Notes: generated by a model not told the origin, from the sequence alone. A stretch of DNA of 64,000 bases from Locusta migratoria (GCA_026315105.1 CM048744.1:27569759-27633758), one strand, 5' to 3'. Positions 11,617 to 21,442 are shown, counted from the stretch's first letter. Program-made: numbers and translations.

Positions 11617-11714
11617 AGATCACGAAACTGAACTATAAGAAAATAATGAGACTAAAATTTTACTGGTACTATTAAGTACAGTCAGGCACCAAAGGGTTAA
11701 ATTAACTTATCGTG

Positions 11715-11845
11715 AGAACAACCCCCCCCCCCCCCACACACACACACAGAGCCATGCCCGACGGAGGATCCGAACCTCCGACGGCGAACGGCCGCGCGTA
11801 CCGCAGCAAGGCGCCTTAACGCGCACGGCTATTCCGCCGCGGCCC
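11715..11845 (-). repeat. SINE family A, 3'-truncated, next to a C/CA tract
   Basis: The tRNA-like head with box B (reverse complement of GGATCCGAACCTCC) is present, but the body stops at a poly-C and CA microsatellite (about 11,723-11,748). Confidence 0.65.
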
Positions 11846-11889
11846 TTTTCAGTTACCTGGCAGAGAAGTTAAATCTCTTACCGCTGCTG

Positions 11890-12285
11890 CAGTGGAAGGT
11901 CGCCGCAATTTAAGTGGGTCTGGCCTTGGCGTTAGAGGCGGCGCACGAGAGACACACCGTTGGTCAGGAGCGGTGATGTCTAGATTTTTCCGTACGATCA
12001 TTTCAAGAATACACCGTGAATATCGGGCATCCAGTGAAACATCGAATCTTCAACATCGCTGCGCTGCGACCAGAAGAAGACGTCTCAAGAATGGGGCCGA
12101 CGACGACTGAACAGAGGCGCTCAGCGTGACAGAGGCACCAGCCGTCCGCCAGTTGCTGCCGACTGCAGTGTCAGCTCGCGAACCATTCAACGCAGCGTCA
12201 TCGACGTGGCCCATCGGAGTCGAATGCCCACTCGTGTAACATTGATGACTACACGACAAGGACACAAAGCCTTACGTCGTTGTGG
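11890..12285 (+). pseudogene. Tc1-like transposase, N-terminal fragment
   Basis: Frames on the plus strand from about 12,060 to 12,270 give the paired-type helix-turn-helix of Tc1 transposases. SVSSRTIQRSVIDVAHRSRM and PTRVTLMTTRQGHKALRR match the order DNA-binding helix, linker, then the segment before the catalytic core. The sequence stops at about 12,285 and no DDE motif follows. It is a 5' fragment with stops and frame changes. Confidence 0.55.
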
Positions 12286-12399
12286 CTGTAATAAAAATAA
12301 ATAAAAAACCTTGTAATCTAGTTGTAAAAACTAACGACTATTAGCATCCATTAAAGTAGTAATGAAAAGAATATACATTAAACTATTTCTCTACACAGT

Positions 12400-12754
12400 C
12401 ACCGGCACATTTAAACATTCTTTACAACGTATGACGAGTCCTCTTTTTCTCTCTGACTTCACATTAGTTCGCCGCCAGTGTATTAAGATACGTAGTCAAT
12501 TAGTCTTCGAATTTCCTCCCGGTCAGAAAGCCATGTGTTCAGTAAAGAGTTGAGAATGTGAATTAGTAGGTTTGGGCTGTAGGCTGGACGGTTGAAAGTT
12601 CGTCAGAAGTCGTAATTGTCCGCCCCAGACGCTCGCCACCGCGGGCGTTCTCTCCCCAGTTGAGGCTACGACCCCAGCTCCGGGCAGACGACTCGTTGAA
12701 AACATGAGCACCACCCATCTCCTTCAGGTGGCGATGAATTTCAAGTGGTCGCAT
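12400..12754 (-). pseudogene. Possible mariner HTH fragment
   Basis: Minus-strand frames give MRPLEIHRHLKEMGGAHVFN followed by RSWGRSLNWGENARGGERLG and an SDEL segment. The spacing resembles the HTH_48-type N-terminus of mariner transposases (PxEIHxxL, then a tryptophan-rich helix, then a GRP-like turn). Catalytic residues are not present. It is weakly supported and could be coincidence. Confidence 0.35.
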
Positions 12755-12804
12755 ATTTCTTGCCTTGGGAAACGTGAATGCAGTCCTAAATCCACAAATG
12801 CCGC

Positions 12805-12892
12805 CATTATGTTTATTTTTTTTTTTTTATTTATTTATTTATTTATTTATTTATTTTTTTTTTTTTTTTTTATTTTTTTTTTTTTTTTTTAA
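12805..12892. repeat. T-rich and TTTA microsatellite
   Basis: An almost uninterrupted T tract with about five ATTT units at 12,828-12,856. Confidence 0.95.
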
Positions 12893-13084
12893 CACTGTCA
12901 TAACGCAGGCAAAAGCGAACGGCACCTAACGTCACGCATTGTGAGGAAACAAGCAACTGAAAGCATTAGATCCTATCACACCCGGCGGTTATTCTACTCA
13001 CTAGCGCTTCGTATGGTGCAGACGGATACTATTTTCCGGTAGATACATGTGCTTATTTGAGAACAAACTTTTTTTCTTCAAATT

Positions 13085-13590
13085 TGCCGACTTTTTGTTA
13101 CAATAGCGACACTAGAAGTGACCCTTCGCGATCGCCTTTTGATGGCTCTAAATTTAAATAAAAATAACTGCTTAACCGTTCATCGGACAAGAAAATTGAA
13201 TAAACGAATGTTGTAGAGGAGAAAATTTTCTATTCTCTTTTACGTTATTTTCATACCTCGCATCGTTTTAGAGACAATTTCGAAAATAACGGCGATTTGG
13301 CACTGTCTAAACGCTGTCGGTAACGTGTTCCCATTGTTTAGGTGGCGCCGTTCAACCGATCGACACCAAAAAGACGCAGTTGTTGTCCGCCAGTGACCAG
13401 AACCTCCCTTCATCAAATATTTCGGATCAAAAATTGGTTAGGAGCTAAAACTAAAAATAGGCCATCTGTCATGTCCTTTTGGCAGCTGGAAATTTAATCG
13501 CGAGTCATGCCTCAACCGTTCATCTGAGGCGAAAACTGAATAAACTTATTTGTAGAGGAGAAAATTCTCAACAGCTACTGTTCTTTGTAT
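13085..13590. repeat. Interspersed repeat family E, second copy
   Basis: It shares TTTTGATGGCTCTAAATTTA, a GGAGAAAATT block and an internal second iteration (from about 13,480) with 8905-9460, in the same orientation. Confidence 0.55.
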
Positions 13591-13609
13591 AGGTTAGGTG
13601 ACCGTCTTA

Positions 13610-14056
13610 AAGGTAAAGCAGTCAACAATCCGAAGATTGGTTTGAACACCACAGTGCTTTACTAGGCATGGTCCTATTTGGAGGTGGTATGCCGTTGCCT
13701 TCCTCCGACCTTCGAAGAACTGACTTAACCAGCCACTTATAGGGGGACCTACAGTTTAACGTGGGTTCTGAACCACGGTGCTACTCGGTATTTTTCACAT
13801 GAGAAATACTGCCAGAGGTGAAAGAAGTGGAAAGTGACACATAAAAATCCTAGGACCTGGCGGGGATCGAACCCGCGACCTTTGGATTTGTAGTCTGGCA
13901 CTTTTTTTTGGTAGTTCTCTTCATTGCGGACGCTTCATTTTGTTCGTTCTTCTTCGGTGTGTTGTTGGCTCAGCTTTTTTTATTACAGAGGGCGTTGAGC
14001 CCTCTGACCGGGCGCGCTGAGCCACGGCGCCCGGCACTACTGTGCAACCGAGGCGC
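13610..14056 (-). repeat. tRNA-derived SINE, family C, split by a family D SINE
   Basis: It is flanked by a 12-bp duplication GTGACCGTCTTA at 13,598-13,609 and 14,057-14,068. On the minus strand the head GCGCCTCGGTTGCACAGT and box B GGGTTCGATCCCCGCC match the copy at 47,017-47,335. A family D SINE separates box A from box B. Confidence 0.85.
13902..14032 (-). repeat. Short SINE, family D, nested in family C
   Basis: The uninterrupted family C copy at 47 kb shows exactly where it entered. GGCAC is repeated at 13,897-13,901 and 14,033-14,037. On the minus strand it begins GGGCGCCGTGGCTCAGCG and ends in an A tract. A perfect 7-bp stem with a 7-nt loop (13,986-13,992 with 14,000-14,006) lies near the head. 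I find no box B. Confidence 0.75.
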
Positions 14057-14171
14057 GTGACCGTCTTATGCAACTGTAAATTTGTCTACCTGAGATAAGC
14101 GTTTTCCTTTATTTTAAAGCATTTTCAGCGGTCTGCTGTACAGGATTTCAGATACTCTCATTAATTAAATA

Positions 14172-14279
14172 GAGCCATGTTCTGCAATATTTAGATCTTT
14201 CCATATGTACGAATGCTCCCTCTAAAATATGCGTTTGTTCTATTTCGTGAACATGCCATGAAATACGTACCAACGAATT
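14172..14279 (-). repeat. Repeat family F, minus copy
   Basis: Its reverse complement aligns with 19,451-19,558, including AATTCGTTGG, ACATGTTCAC and AATATTGCAGAA blocks. The identity of the element is unknown. Confidence 0.55.
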
Positions 14280-14551
14280 GAACAATTGTCTTCTGAAGCA
14301 TATGCACATAAACTGGAGAGATACTGTAAAAATGAGTATTCCAAACAACGTGCTGATACTGGTAGTTTCAAATATAGATGAACTCTTAGATTTCTGTGGC
14401 AACTGTCGTTCCTTCGTGAAACGGAGGGAAGGATATACATTGCAACAAATAACCTTATTTCTTTCTTTTATTTACGCAGTTATTCACTATTTATGGAATA
14501 TGTTGAAAGCCTTCAACTACAATCAATGCATTTCATTTGACAGTTTTTAAT
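14280..14551. other. Unassigned segment
   Basis: No repeat or coding sequence is recognised; short open frames on both strands look incidental. Confidence 0.4.
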
Positions 14552-15110
14552 ATTAAATCGCACCATTGCTTCATCCTTCTGTGACGCTTTACACTTACTT
14601 TTTGCTGACTAACGTATTGTTTTTATTGTACTGTAATTGTGTCAACATTATGTAACGTGCTTCAAGCACGAAAAACAAGTACATTCTCCAGACGTCATCC
14701 ACATTGAATGACATCTGGTCTCTTTCGTCCTGACATTTCATTTTACTGTTTTAACATTAAATCGCACCATCTTGAACTACTTTATCCTTTTATTATGTTT
14801 TATTCATGCTTTGCTGACTGATGTAACTTTATACTGCAACTTTATACTCTAACTTTGTCAATTATATGTAACGTGCTTCAGCACGAAAACGAGTACATTC
14901 CCTAGAAGTCATCTGCAATGAATGGTATTTGCGTTCTTCTCGCGATACTTTGTATATTTAACATTAAATCATACTATTCTGTACAACTTAAACCTTTGGC
15001 ATTTTGTTTTATGCATACTTTGCTTCTCTGACTGATGTACTGTTTGTACTGTACTATAACTTTCTCAACGCTATGTAACATGCTTCAAGCACGGAAAACG
15101 AGATGTCGCT
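14552..15110. repeat. Tandem repeat, ~205-bp unit, about 2.7 copies
   Basis: Units start with ATTAAATC at 14,552, 14,756 and 14,963, giving periods of 204 and 207 bp. Each unit carries TATGTAAC followed by a palindrome GTGCTTCAAGCAC or a one-base variant, and a GCTGACTGATGTA-like block. Units are clearly diverged. The following LINE starts 290 bp later at its own TSD, so the array is not the LINE's promoter. Confidence 0.7.
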
Positions 15111-15389
15111 GCAATTAACTTTCGTTACTATGTCATAAAATCTCCTTATTCTTCTTCGTCCTTTTCGATATTTTGCAGCGTAGCTATAATCAATGTATAA
15201 AAGGTACTATCCTTCATGGTACTTCACATTCAAATTTAATTTTTTTTATAAATTTTCCTGTTTTAAATAACTTACTACGTTAGTAGTATCCATAACTGGC
15301 ATAAGACGCTTAGCATCATACTCTTGTCTTTTAGCTGATATTTTTATATATTTCTGTACTCAGACTTTTCATTTTTATTTGTTCTCCAT
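15111..15389. other. Unassigned AT-rich segment
   Basis: I see nothing specific between the tandem array and the LINE insertion point. Confidence 0.4.
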
Positions 15390-15399
15390 ATTATCTTAT

Positions 15400-18300
15400 C
15401 CACCCCCATGAACCACAGACATTGCCGAGGTGGGGTGGCTTGCGTGCCTCAACGATGCAGATAGCCGTACCGTAGGTGCAACCACAGCGGAGGGGTATCT
15501 GTGGAGAGGCCAGACAAACGTGTGGTTCCTGAAGAGGGGCAGCAGCCTTTTCAGTAGTTACAGGGGCAACAGTCTGGATGATTGACTGAGCTGGCCTTGT
15601 AACATCAGCTAAGGTGGCTTTGCCACACAGCTACTGCGAACGGCTGAAAGCAAGGGGAAACTACAGCCGTTACTTTTCCCGAGGACATGCAGCTCTACTG
15701 TATGAACATATGATGATGGCATCCTCTCGGGTAAAATATTCCGGAGGTAAAATAGTCCCCCATTCGGATCTCCGGGCGGGGACTACTCAGGAGGATGTTG
15801 TCATCAGGAAAGACAATACTGGCATTCTACGGATCGGAGCGTGGAATGTTAGATCCCTTAATCGGGTAGGAAAATTAGAAAATTTAAAAAGGGAAATGGA
15901 TAGGTTGAAGTTAGATATAGTGGGGATTAGTGAAGTTCGGTGGCAAGATGAACAGGATTTCTGGTCAGGTGAGTACAGGATTATAAATACAAAATCAATT
16001 GGGGGTATCACAGGAGTAGGACTGATAATGAATAAGAAGATAGAAATGCGGGTAAACTACTATGAGCAGCACAGTGATCGCGTTATCATTGTCAAGATAG
16101 ATACGAAGCCAACACCGACAACAGTAGTACAGGTTTATATGCCAACTAGCTCTGCCGATGATGAGGAGATCGAAGAAATATATGAGGAGCTAGAGGAAAT
16201 TATTAAGACAGTTAAGGGAGAGGAAAACTTAATTGTAATGGGAGACTGGAATTCGGTGGTAGGAAAAGGAAGAGAAGGAAAAATAGTAGGTGAATATGGA
16301 CTGGGCAGGAGGAATGAAAGAGGGAGTCGCCTGGTAGAATTTTGCACGGAACATGATTTAATCGTAACAAACACGTGGTTTAAGAATCACAAAAGAAGGT
16401 TGTACACGTGGAAGAGACCAGGAGACACCGGACGATATCAGATAGATTTTATAATGGTAAGACATAGATTCCGGAACCAGGTTATAAACTGCAAGACATA
16501 CCCAGGGGCAGATATAGACTCTGACCATAACTTGTTAGTCATGAACTGTAGGCTGAAACTGAAAAAACTGCAGAAAGGTAGGAAAATAAGGAGATGGGAC
16601 TTAGATAAATTGAAGGAAAGTGAAGTTCTGGTGAATTTCAAAGGGAGATTTAGGCAACAATTGACAGGAACAGGAGGAAATAAAACAGTAGAAGAGGAAT
16701 GGGTAGCATTGAGAAATGAAATAGTGAAGGCAGCAGAGGACAAAATAGGTAGAAAGGCAAGACCAACAAAAAATCCATGGATATCACAGGAAATACTAAA
16801 TTTAATTGATGAAAGGAGAAAATATAAAAATGCAGTAAATGAAACAGGCAAAATGGAGTACAGACGACTAAAAAATGAGATTGACAGGAAGTGCAAAATG
16901 GCTAAGCAGGAGTGGCTAGAAGCCAAATGCAAATCTGTAGAAGAATGTATAAGAAGGGGAAAAGTAGATACCGCCTACAGGAAAATAAAAGAGACATTTG
17001 GGGACAAGAAAAGCAACTCTATGAATATCAAGAACTCGGATGGGAATCCAGTTCTCAGCAAAGAAGGGAAAGCTGGAAGGTGGAAAGAGTATATAGAGCT
17101 GCTCTACAGAGGAAATGAACTTAGAGGCGATGTTGTAGGAAGGAAAGAGGAAGTAGATCAAGATGAAATAGGAGATACTATACTGAGAGATGAATTTGAC
17201 AGAGCCTTGAAAGACATAGGTCGGAACAAGGCCCCAGGAATAGATGACATACCCGCAGAGCTATTGCAGTCTCTGGGAGAGCCAGCCATGACAAAACTAT
17301 TTGAACTGGTGTATAGGATGTATGAGACAGGCGAAATACCCTCAGACTTTAAGAAAAATGTAATAATCCCCATTCCAAAGAAATCAGGCGCAGACAGGTG
17401 TGAAAATTACAGAACCATCAGTTTGATAAGTCATGGTTGCAAAATTTTAACACGAATTATCTACAGGAGAATGGAAAAGCTGGTGGGAGCTGATCTCGGG
17501 GAAGATCAGTTTGGATTCAGGAGGAACGTAGGAACCCGGGAGGCAATACTCACTTTACGTCTTATCTTAGAAGATAGATTAAGGAAAGGCAAACCTACAT
17601 TTTTAGCTTTTGTAGAATTGGAGAAAGCGTTTGACAATGTTGACTGGAATACACTGTTTCAAATTCTGAAGTCAGCAGGGGTAAAATACAGGGAAAGGAG
17701 AGTTCTTTACAACTTGTACAAAAGCCAGACCGCAGTTATTAGACTCGAAGGGCATGAAAGGGAAGCATCAGTTGGGAAGGGAGTAAGACAGGGTTGTAGC
17801 CTTTCTCCGATGTTATTCAATTTGTACATCGAGCAGGCGGTGAAGGAAAGCAAGGAAAAATTTGGAATAGGGATTAAAGTTCAGGGGGAAGAAATAAAAA
17901 CATTGCGTTTTGCTGATGACATTGTAATTCTATCAGAGACAGCAAAGGACCTGGAAGAGCAGTTGAATGGAATGGACAGTGTGTTGAAGAGAGCGTATAA
18001 AATGAACATTAACAAGAGCAAAACAAAAATAATGGAATGCGGTCTTAGAAAATCAGGCGATGCTGAAGGAATTAGATTAGGTAACGAAACAATGAAGGTG
18101 GTAGATGAGTTTTGTTACTTGGGTACTAAAATAACATGCGATGGTCGAAGTACAGAGGATATAAAATGCAGAATGGCAATGGGAAGGAAAGCATTTTTGA
18201 AAAAGAGAAATTTGCTAACATCGAATATTAATTTAAGTGTAAGGAAGTCTTTTCTGAAGGCATTTGTGTGGAGTGTTGCCTTGTACGGGAGTGAAACATG

Positions 18301-18686
18301 GACGATAAGCAGGTCGTACAGGAAGAGAATAGAGGCTTTTGAAATTTGGTGCTACAGAAGAATGCTGAAGATTAGGTGGGTAGATCGCATAACTAATGAA
18401 GAGGTACTGAACAGAATTGGTGAGAAAAGGAATTTTTGGCATACCCTGACTAGAAGAAGGGATCGCTTGGTAGGACACATTCTCAGACATCGGGGAATCG
18501 TAAATTTAGCATTGGAGGGAAGTGTGTGGGGTAAAAATCGCAGAGGGAGACCAAGAGACGCGTATAGTAAGCAGATTCAAGTGGATGTGGGTTGTCGTTC
18601 TTATGAGGAGATGAAAAGGCTTGCTCAGGATAGAGTAGGGTGGAGAGCTGCATCAAACCAGTCTCCGGACTGAAGACCATAACAAC
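15400..18686 (+). mobile_element. Full-length RTE-clade LINE
   Basis: The 10-bp duplication ATTATCTTAT flanks the element at 15,390-15,399 and 18,687-18,696. The 3.29-kb length, the single long frame (endonuclease then RT), the absence of an ORF1 and the short 3' end CTGAAGACCATAACAAC fit the RTE clade. About 300 bp of 5' leader precede the first in-frame ATG. Confidence 0.85.
15710..18673 (+). CDS. RTE LINE endonuclease-reverse transcriptase
   Basis: The protein nicks target DNA and copies the element RNA at the nick. The frame is open from GTG at 15,614, but the first in-frame ATG is 15,710, giving 987 residues. The apurinic-type endonuclease fills about residues 38-280: WNVRSL (N46), ISEVRW (E75), VYMPTS (Y143), GDWN (D179, N181) and SDH (D272, H273). 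The RT follows at roughly 510-800. Motif A reads AFVELEKAFD with glutamate 636 where the catalytic aspartate belongs (GAA at 17,615-17,617); motif B is GVRQGCSLSP from 691; the FADD box is intact (D736, D737). The C-terminus has YGSETW (859-864) and a GHILRH segment. No stop or frameshift interrupts it, so it looks recent, yet E636 would be expected to impair polymerase activity. Confidence 0.9.
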   Translation: MMMASSRVKYSGGKIVPHSDLRAGTTQEDVVIRKDNTGILRIGAWNVRSLNRVGKLENLKREMDRLKLDIVGISEVRWQDEQDFWSGEYRIINTKSIGGITGVGLIMNKKIEMRVNYYEQHSDRVIIVKIDTKPTPTTVVQVYMPTSSADDEEIEEIYEELEEIIKTVKGEENLIVMGDWNSVVGKGREGKIVGEYGLGRRNERGSRLVEFCTEHDLIVTNTWFKNHKRRLYTWKRPGDTGRYQIDFIMVRHRFRNQVINCKTYPGADIDSDHNLLVMNCRLKLKKLQKGRKIRRWDLDKLKESEVLVNFKGRFRQQLTGTGGNKTVEEEWVALRNEIVKAAEDKIGRKARPTKNPWISQEILNLIDERRKYKNAVNETGKMEYRRLKNEIDRKCKMAKQEWLEAKCKSVEECIRRGKVDTAYRKIKETFGDKKSNSMNIKNSDGNPVLSKEGKAGRWKEYIELLYRGNELRGDVVGRKEEVDQDEIGDTILRDEFDRALKDIGRNKAPGIDDIPAELLQSLGEPAMTKLFELVYRMYETGEIPSDFKKNVIIPIPKKSGADRCENYRTISLISHGCKILTRIIYRRMEKLVGADLGEDQFGFRRNVGTREAILTLRLILEDRLRKGKPTFLAFVELEKAFDNVDWNTLFQILKSAGVKYRERRVLYNLYKSQTAVIRLEGHEREASVGKGVRQGCSLSPMLFNLYIEQAVKESKEKFGIGIKVQGEEIKTLRFADDIVILSETAKDLEEQLNGMDSVLKRAYKMNINKSKTKIMECGLRKSGDAEGIRLGNETMKVVDEFCYLGTKITCDGRSTEDIKCRMAMGRKAFLKKRNLLTSNINLSVRKSFLKAFVWSVALYGSETWTISRSYRKRIEAFEIWCYRRMLKIRWVDRITNEEVLNRIGEKRNFWHTLTRRRDRLVGHILRHRGIVNLALEGSVWGKNRRGRPRDAYSKQIQVDVGCRSYEEMKRLAQDRVGWRAASNQSPD

Positions 18687-18696
18687 ATTATCTTAT

Positions 18697-19450
18697 ATAC
18701 CTTATGTGTAAAAATACATTGTAATTTTTATTTTGTATGACTGAAAGTGCATAAAAAATTAGTGTTAGTGGAATATCCAAGTAACAAAGGGCGTTAATAA
18801 TACCCATCCCTACAGCGCCGCTGCATGTCGTTTGTAAGCAGCGCGCTTATTCCATCTGAACCTCTGGCACTGCAGTTTTATGTTTGCCGAAACGTATTTC
18901 AACACAATTGCAGTTACATTCATTGCATTTACAATGATTGGTATGTATTCTGTCTTTATATTATATTTGAAATTGTATTCAAGTTCATTTTGTATTTGTT
19001 TTTAATTCCATACTGATTTTATGATCTTGTTCTATAGTTTGAAGGATACACTGAAGATGATCACTATGTGATTGAAATCGATCTGTTATTTAATAATAAA
19101 ACATTAACGGCCAATGCTGCTCAATACATCTGGTGTGTTAGAATCAATGCCTTACTAAAATGTTTGTCTTTGGCATGGTTGCAAAGGACGCTTTTAATAT
19201 AGATTCAATTACTTTTTCCGTAATTCATATATAACATTGTTCATGTTACTTTTTATGCGCTAAAATAAACAGCAAATATTCCGTCTCGAACCGTGATTAC
19301 GTTTTCTTTTACAGCTAAAGTAACAAACGGAATAAGTGTGGTACTACTGAATTCCACAGAACTCATACTTAATCTATATACAAAGTTACTACTATCATTA
19401 CGTCATTTACAACAGTCATTATAACAGTAGTTCCGCAGTTCTATGTTTGC
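18697..19450. other. Unassigned region downstream of the LINE
   Basis: AT-rich DNA with no coding sequence. It includes the hammerhead-like signature at 19,051-19,077, described separately. Confidence 0.4.
19051..19077 (+). ncRNA. Hammerhead-like signature, weak
   Basis: CTGAAGA (19,051-19,057), one T, a 6-bp stem GATCAC/GTGATT with a 3-nt loop, then GAAA (19,074-19,077). The order equals the hammerhead core, but there is an extra base before the stem and I find no convincing stem III partner. Probably a repeat motif and not a ribozyme. Confidence 0.2.
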
Positions 19451-19558
19451 AATTCGTTGGCTACGTATTCCATGACATGTTCACAAAATAGAACAATGCT
19501 GTTTTCAGAGAATGGGTTGTTACCTTTGAACAAATTGGAATATTGCAGAATATGGTTG
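19451..19558 (+). repeat. Repeat family F, plus copy
   Basis: It is the inverted partner of 14,172-14,279. The two copies bracket the tandem array and the RTE LINE. Confidence 0.55.
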
Positions 19559-19952
19559 GGTTCAATTAACAAGTGTTAGCAAACCCTTTTAGGAAGCAAG
19601 ATTGAAAACAATTGTCAGTGGTTGGTTTGGAACCACTATCTCATATGTTCGTTCATCAGAACCTAATGCGTTGTCCATTACGTTACAGCAAACAGCTGCG
19701 AAAGTAATCCGTAATACTCGTACTATTGATAACAGATGTTAACTGCTAACTTGGAATTTTTTGACATTAGATTTTAATTCATCGTACTAAAAAAGGCGTG
19801 GTTTTGATAATTATCAGTGCGCCGTTGCTTTGAAATGACAAAGCTTCGTTATATGCAATAAGAAAGTCATCTGCTACAGAAAACAAGGTGGCTTATGCAA
19901 GAGAGAGCTTTGAGCAAGATTTCGGGCGAAGGATGTAATACAACTGATTTCC

Positions 19953-20096
19953 GAACGCCAAATGTCCGCTACGTTTCTTCTAGGCTATAGTCACTCACCC
20001 GAACGCCAGATGTACGGTGCATTCCTTCCAGGCTATACACACTCGTCTGAACGCCAAATGTACGATACGTTTCTTCCTGGCTACAGTCATTTGTAA
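19953..20096. repeat. 48-bp minisatellite, three units
   Basis: Units begin with GAACGCC at 19,953, 20,001 and 20,049, each continuing ARATGT and ending in a GGCTAYA block. Because 48 is a multiple of three, the minus strand stays open and gives a 16-residue repeat; I do not consider that a gene. Confidence 0.85.
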
Positions 20097-21431
20097 GCAG
20101 TACAGACAAAAAGTATATAAACTTGAAAAAGAGAACAAACTACCAAGGCATGACGGGTGATAATATTTTAACGGCAAAACATAATGAAAATGTGGGAGAC
20201 ATATTAAAATAATAGTTTAAAGAGGTAAAAGTTAAAAACAAGATTATGTTTGTGAAAGCTATATTAAAATATTAAATAATATTCGCTATTTTTTTAACAC
20301 AGTCAGAAAGAATATTATGTATTGGATGCATAGATATTATCACAATATTAGAGTCATAATCGTATCGAACATAGTTTTTATTATTTATATTTTTATTATT
20401 TTTCTCCGAAATATTTGCAAAGTATCATAGATCTAGAGGCACAGCTAAATTGGGCCTTCAAACACGACAGTTCGATTTTCTTACCATGTTCGCCATCTTG
20501 GATCGGGTTTCGTGCGAAAGAAACTGTGTTAAACATTTAATTTCCCATTTGCACACATTTCTAGCTTTCAGGCAGCAATGAATGCTTGGACCAACATCAG
20601 AGGGGAGAGCGTCGGACGTCTGGCACTCTGTGCAGGTGGGAGTTGTTCGTCGCTTTGCCCGCAGCTGAGCCACGCCGCTAGTCGAGGCTGCTGCAGGCGG
20701 CCTTTGCCAGATCTCTCCTCGTCCTGGACTCTATCCGTGTTTACCTTTGTCCCTGTTTCTCTGTCCGGCATTGTTCTCAAAGTCAAACAACTAAAATGCA
20801 CCCCCGAGCGCTGTACAAGACTTCCATTAACGTAATCACTTTTGTCTACATCGCCAGTAAAGCGGTCTAATTCCATTACCAAAGCGCTTTCGGTAGTTAT
20901 TTAATTCACTCTTTACACCGTCAGATTTTCGCTGCTTTTAACCCCTTCTTTGAAGGTAACGTGCTATTAGTATAGTTACACATCAGGGCGTAAAACAGAC
21001 AGTCTTCCCCTCCCAGTATTACGGAGCAGCTGCCGCTTTTATCCGACGACAGCTACCTTCGTAAATTGCCAGTAAATAAAATCTGAAATCAGTTTACTAC
21101 TTTTGGATTTAAGGAAAAGCCAAACTTGATCTCTGACGCTACATAGTTGTAACAATAGTATGATCAGTTTCTTTTTGTCCAACTGAAGTTTCATTTGTAA
21201 TTGTACGAGAAAAATAAACCCAATTTTAATATGTCAGATGTCTTTTTCAGGAATTCTCAAGGAGATTATGGGAGTTAGACGATGTAGTAGGTGTCCTATC
21301 CCTTCTTTAATTTGTGGAAATGATAAGGCTGTTGCTATCGCCTGAATTTTTATTGTAGAGTTCATTGTTACATACGTTGACGCGATTCATGCCTAGTAAT
21401 GAATGAGGTACAGGTCAAATAAATACATGTT
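20097..21431. other. Mostly unassigned region
   Basis: 20,400-20,490 resembles 9840-9930 (TTTGCAAAG and GGGCC blocks), so it is part of another dispersed repeat. 20,560-20,880 is a GC-rich island with overlapping open frames on both strands and no recognisable domain. The remainder is featureless. Confidence 0.35.
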
Positions 21432-21442
21432 ACAATTGAGTT

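Larger units (their letters stand above)
10055..11696 (-). mobile_element. piggyBac-like transposon, internally deleted
   Basis: The left end CCCTTTGTTCCTGAC (10,055-10,069) and the right end GTCAGGCACCAAAGGG (11,681-11,696) are inverted repeats. The right flank is TTAA (11,697-11,700), the piggyBac target; the left flank is CTAA (10,051-10,054), one substitution away. A palindrome GGTACTCAGGAGTACC near 10,189 may be a subterminal site. The element holds a transposase relic on the minus strand and a younger nested SINE at 11,431-11,616. Confidence 0.75.

Noticed and set aside
13902..14032. 7SL RNA origin for SINE family D
   Set aside because: Only about 18 bases at the head resemble the mammalian Alu/7SL start by eye; the rest shows no Alu-domain features I can recognise, and a tRNA-like explanation is simpler.
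14552..15399. 205-bp array as 5' promoter monomers of the RTE LINE
   Set aside because: The LINE's TSD at 15,390-15,399 places its 5' end after the array.
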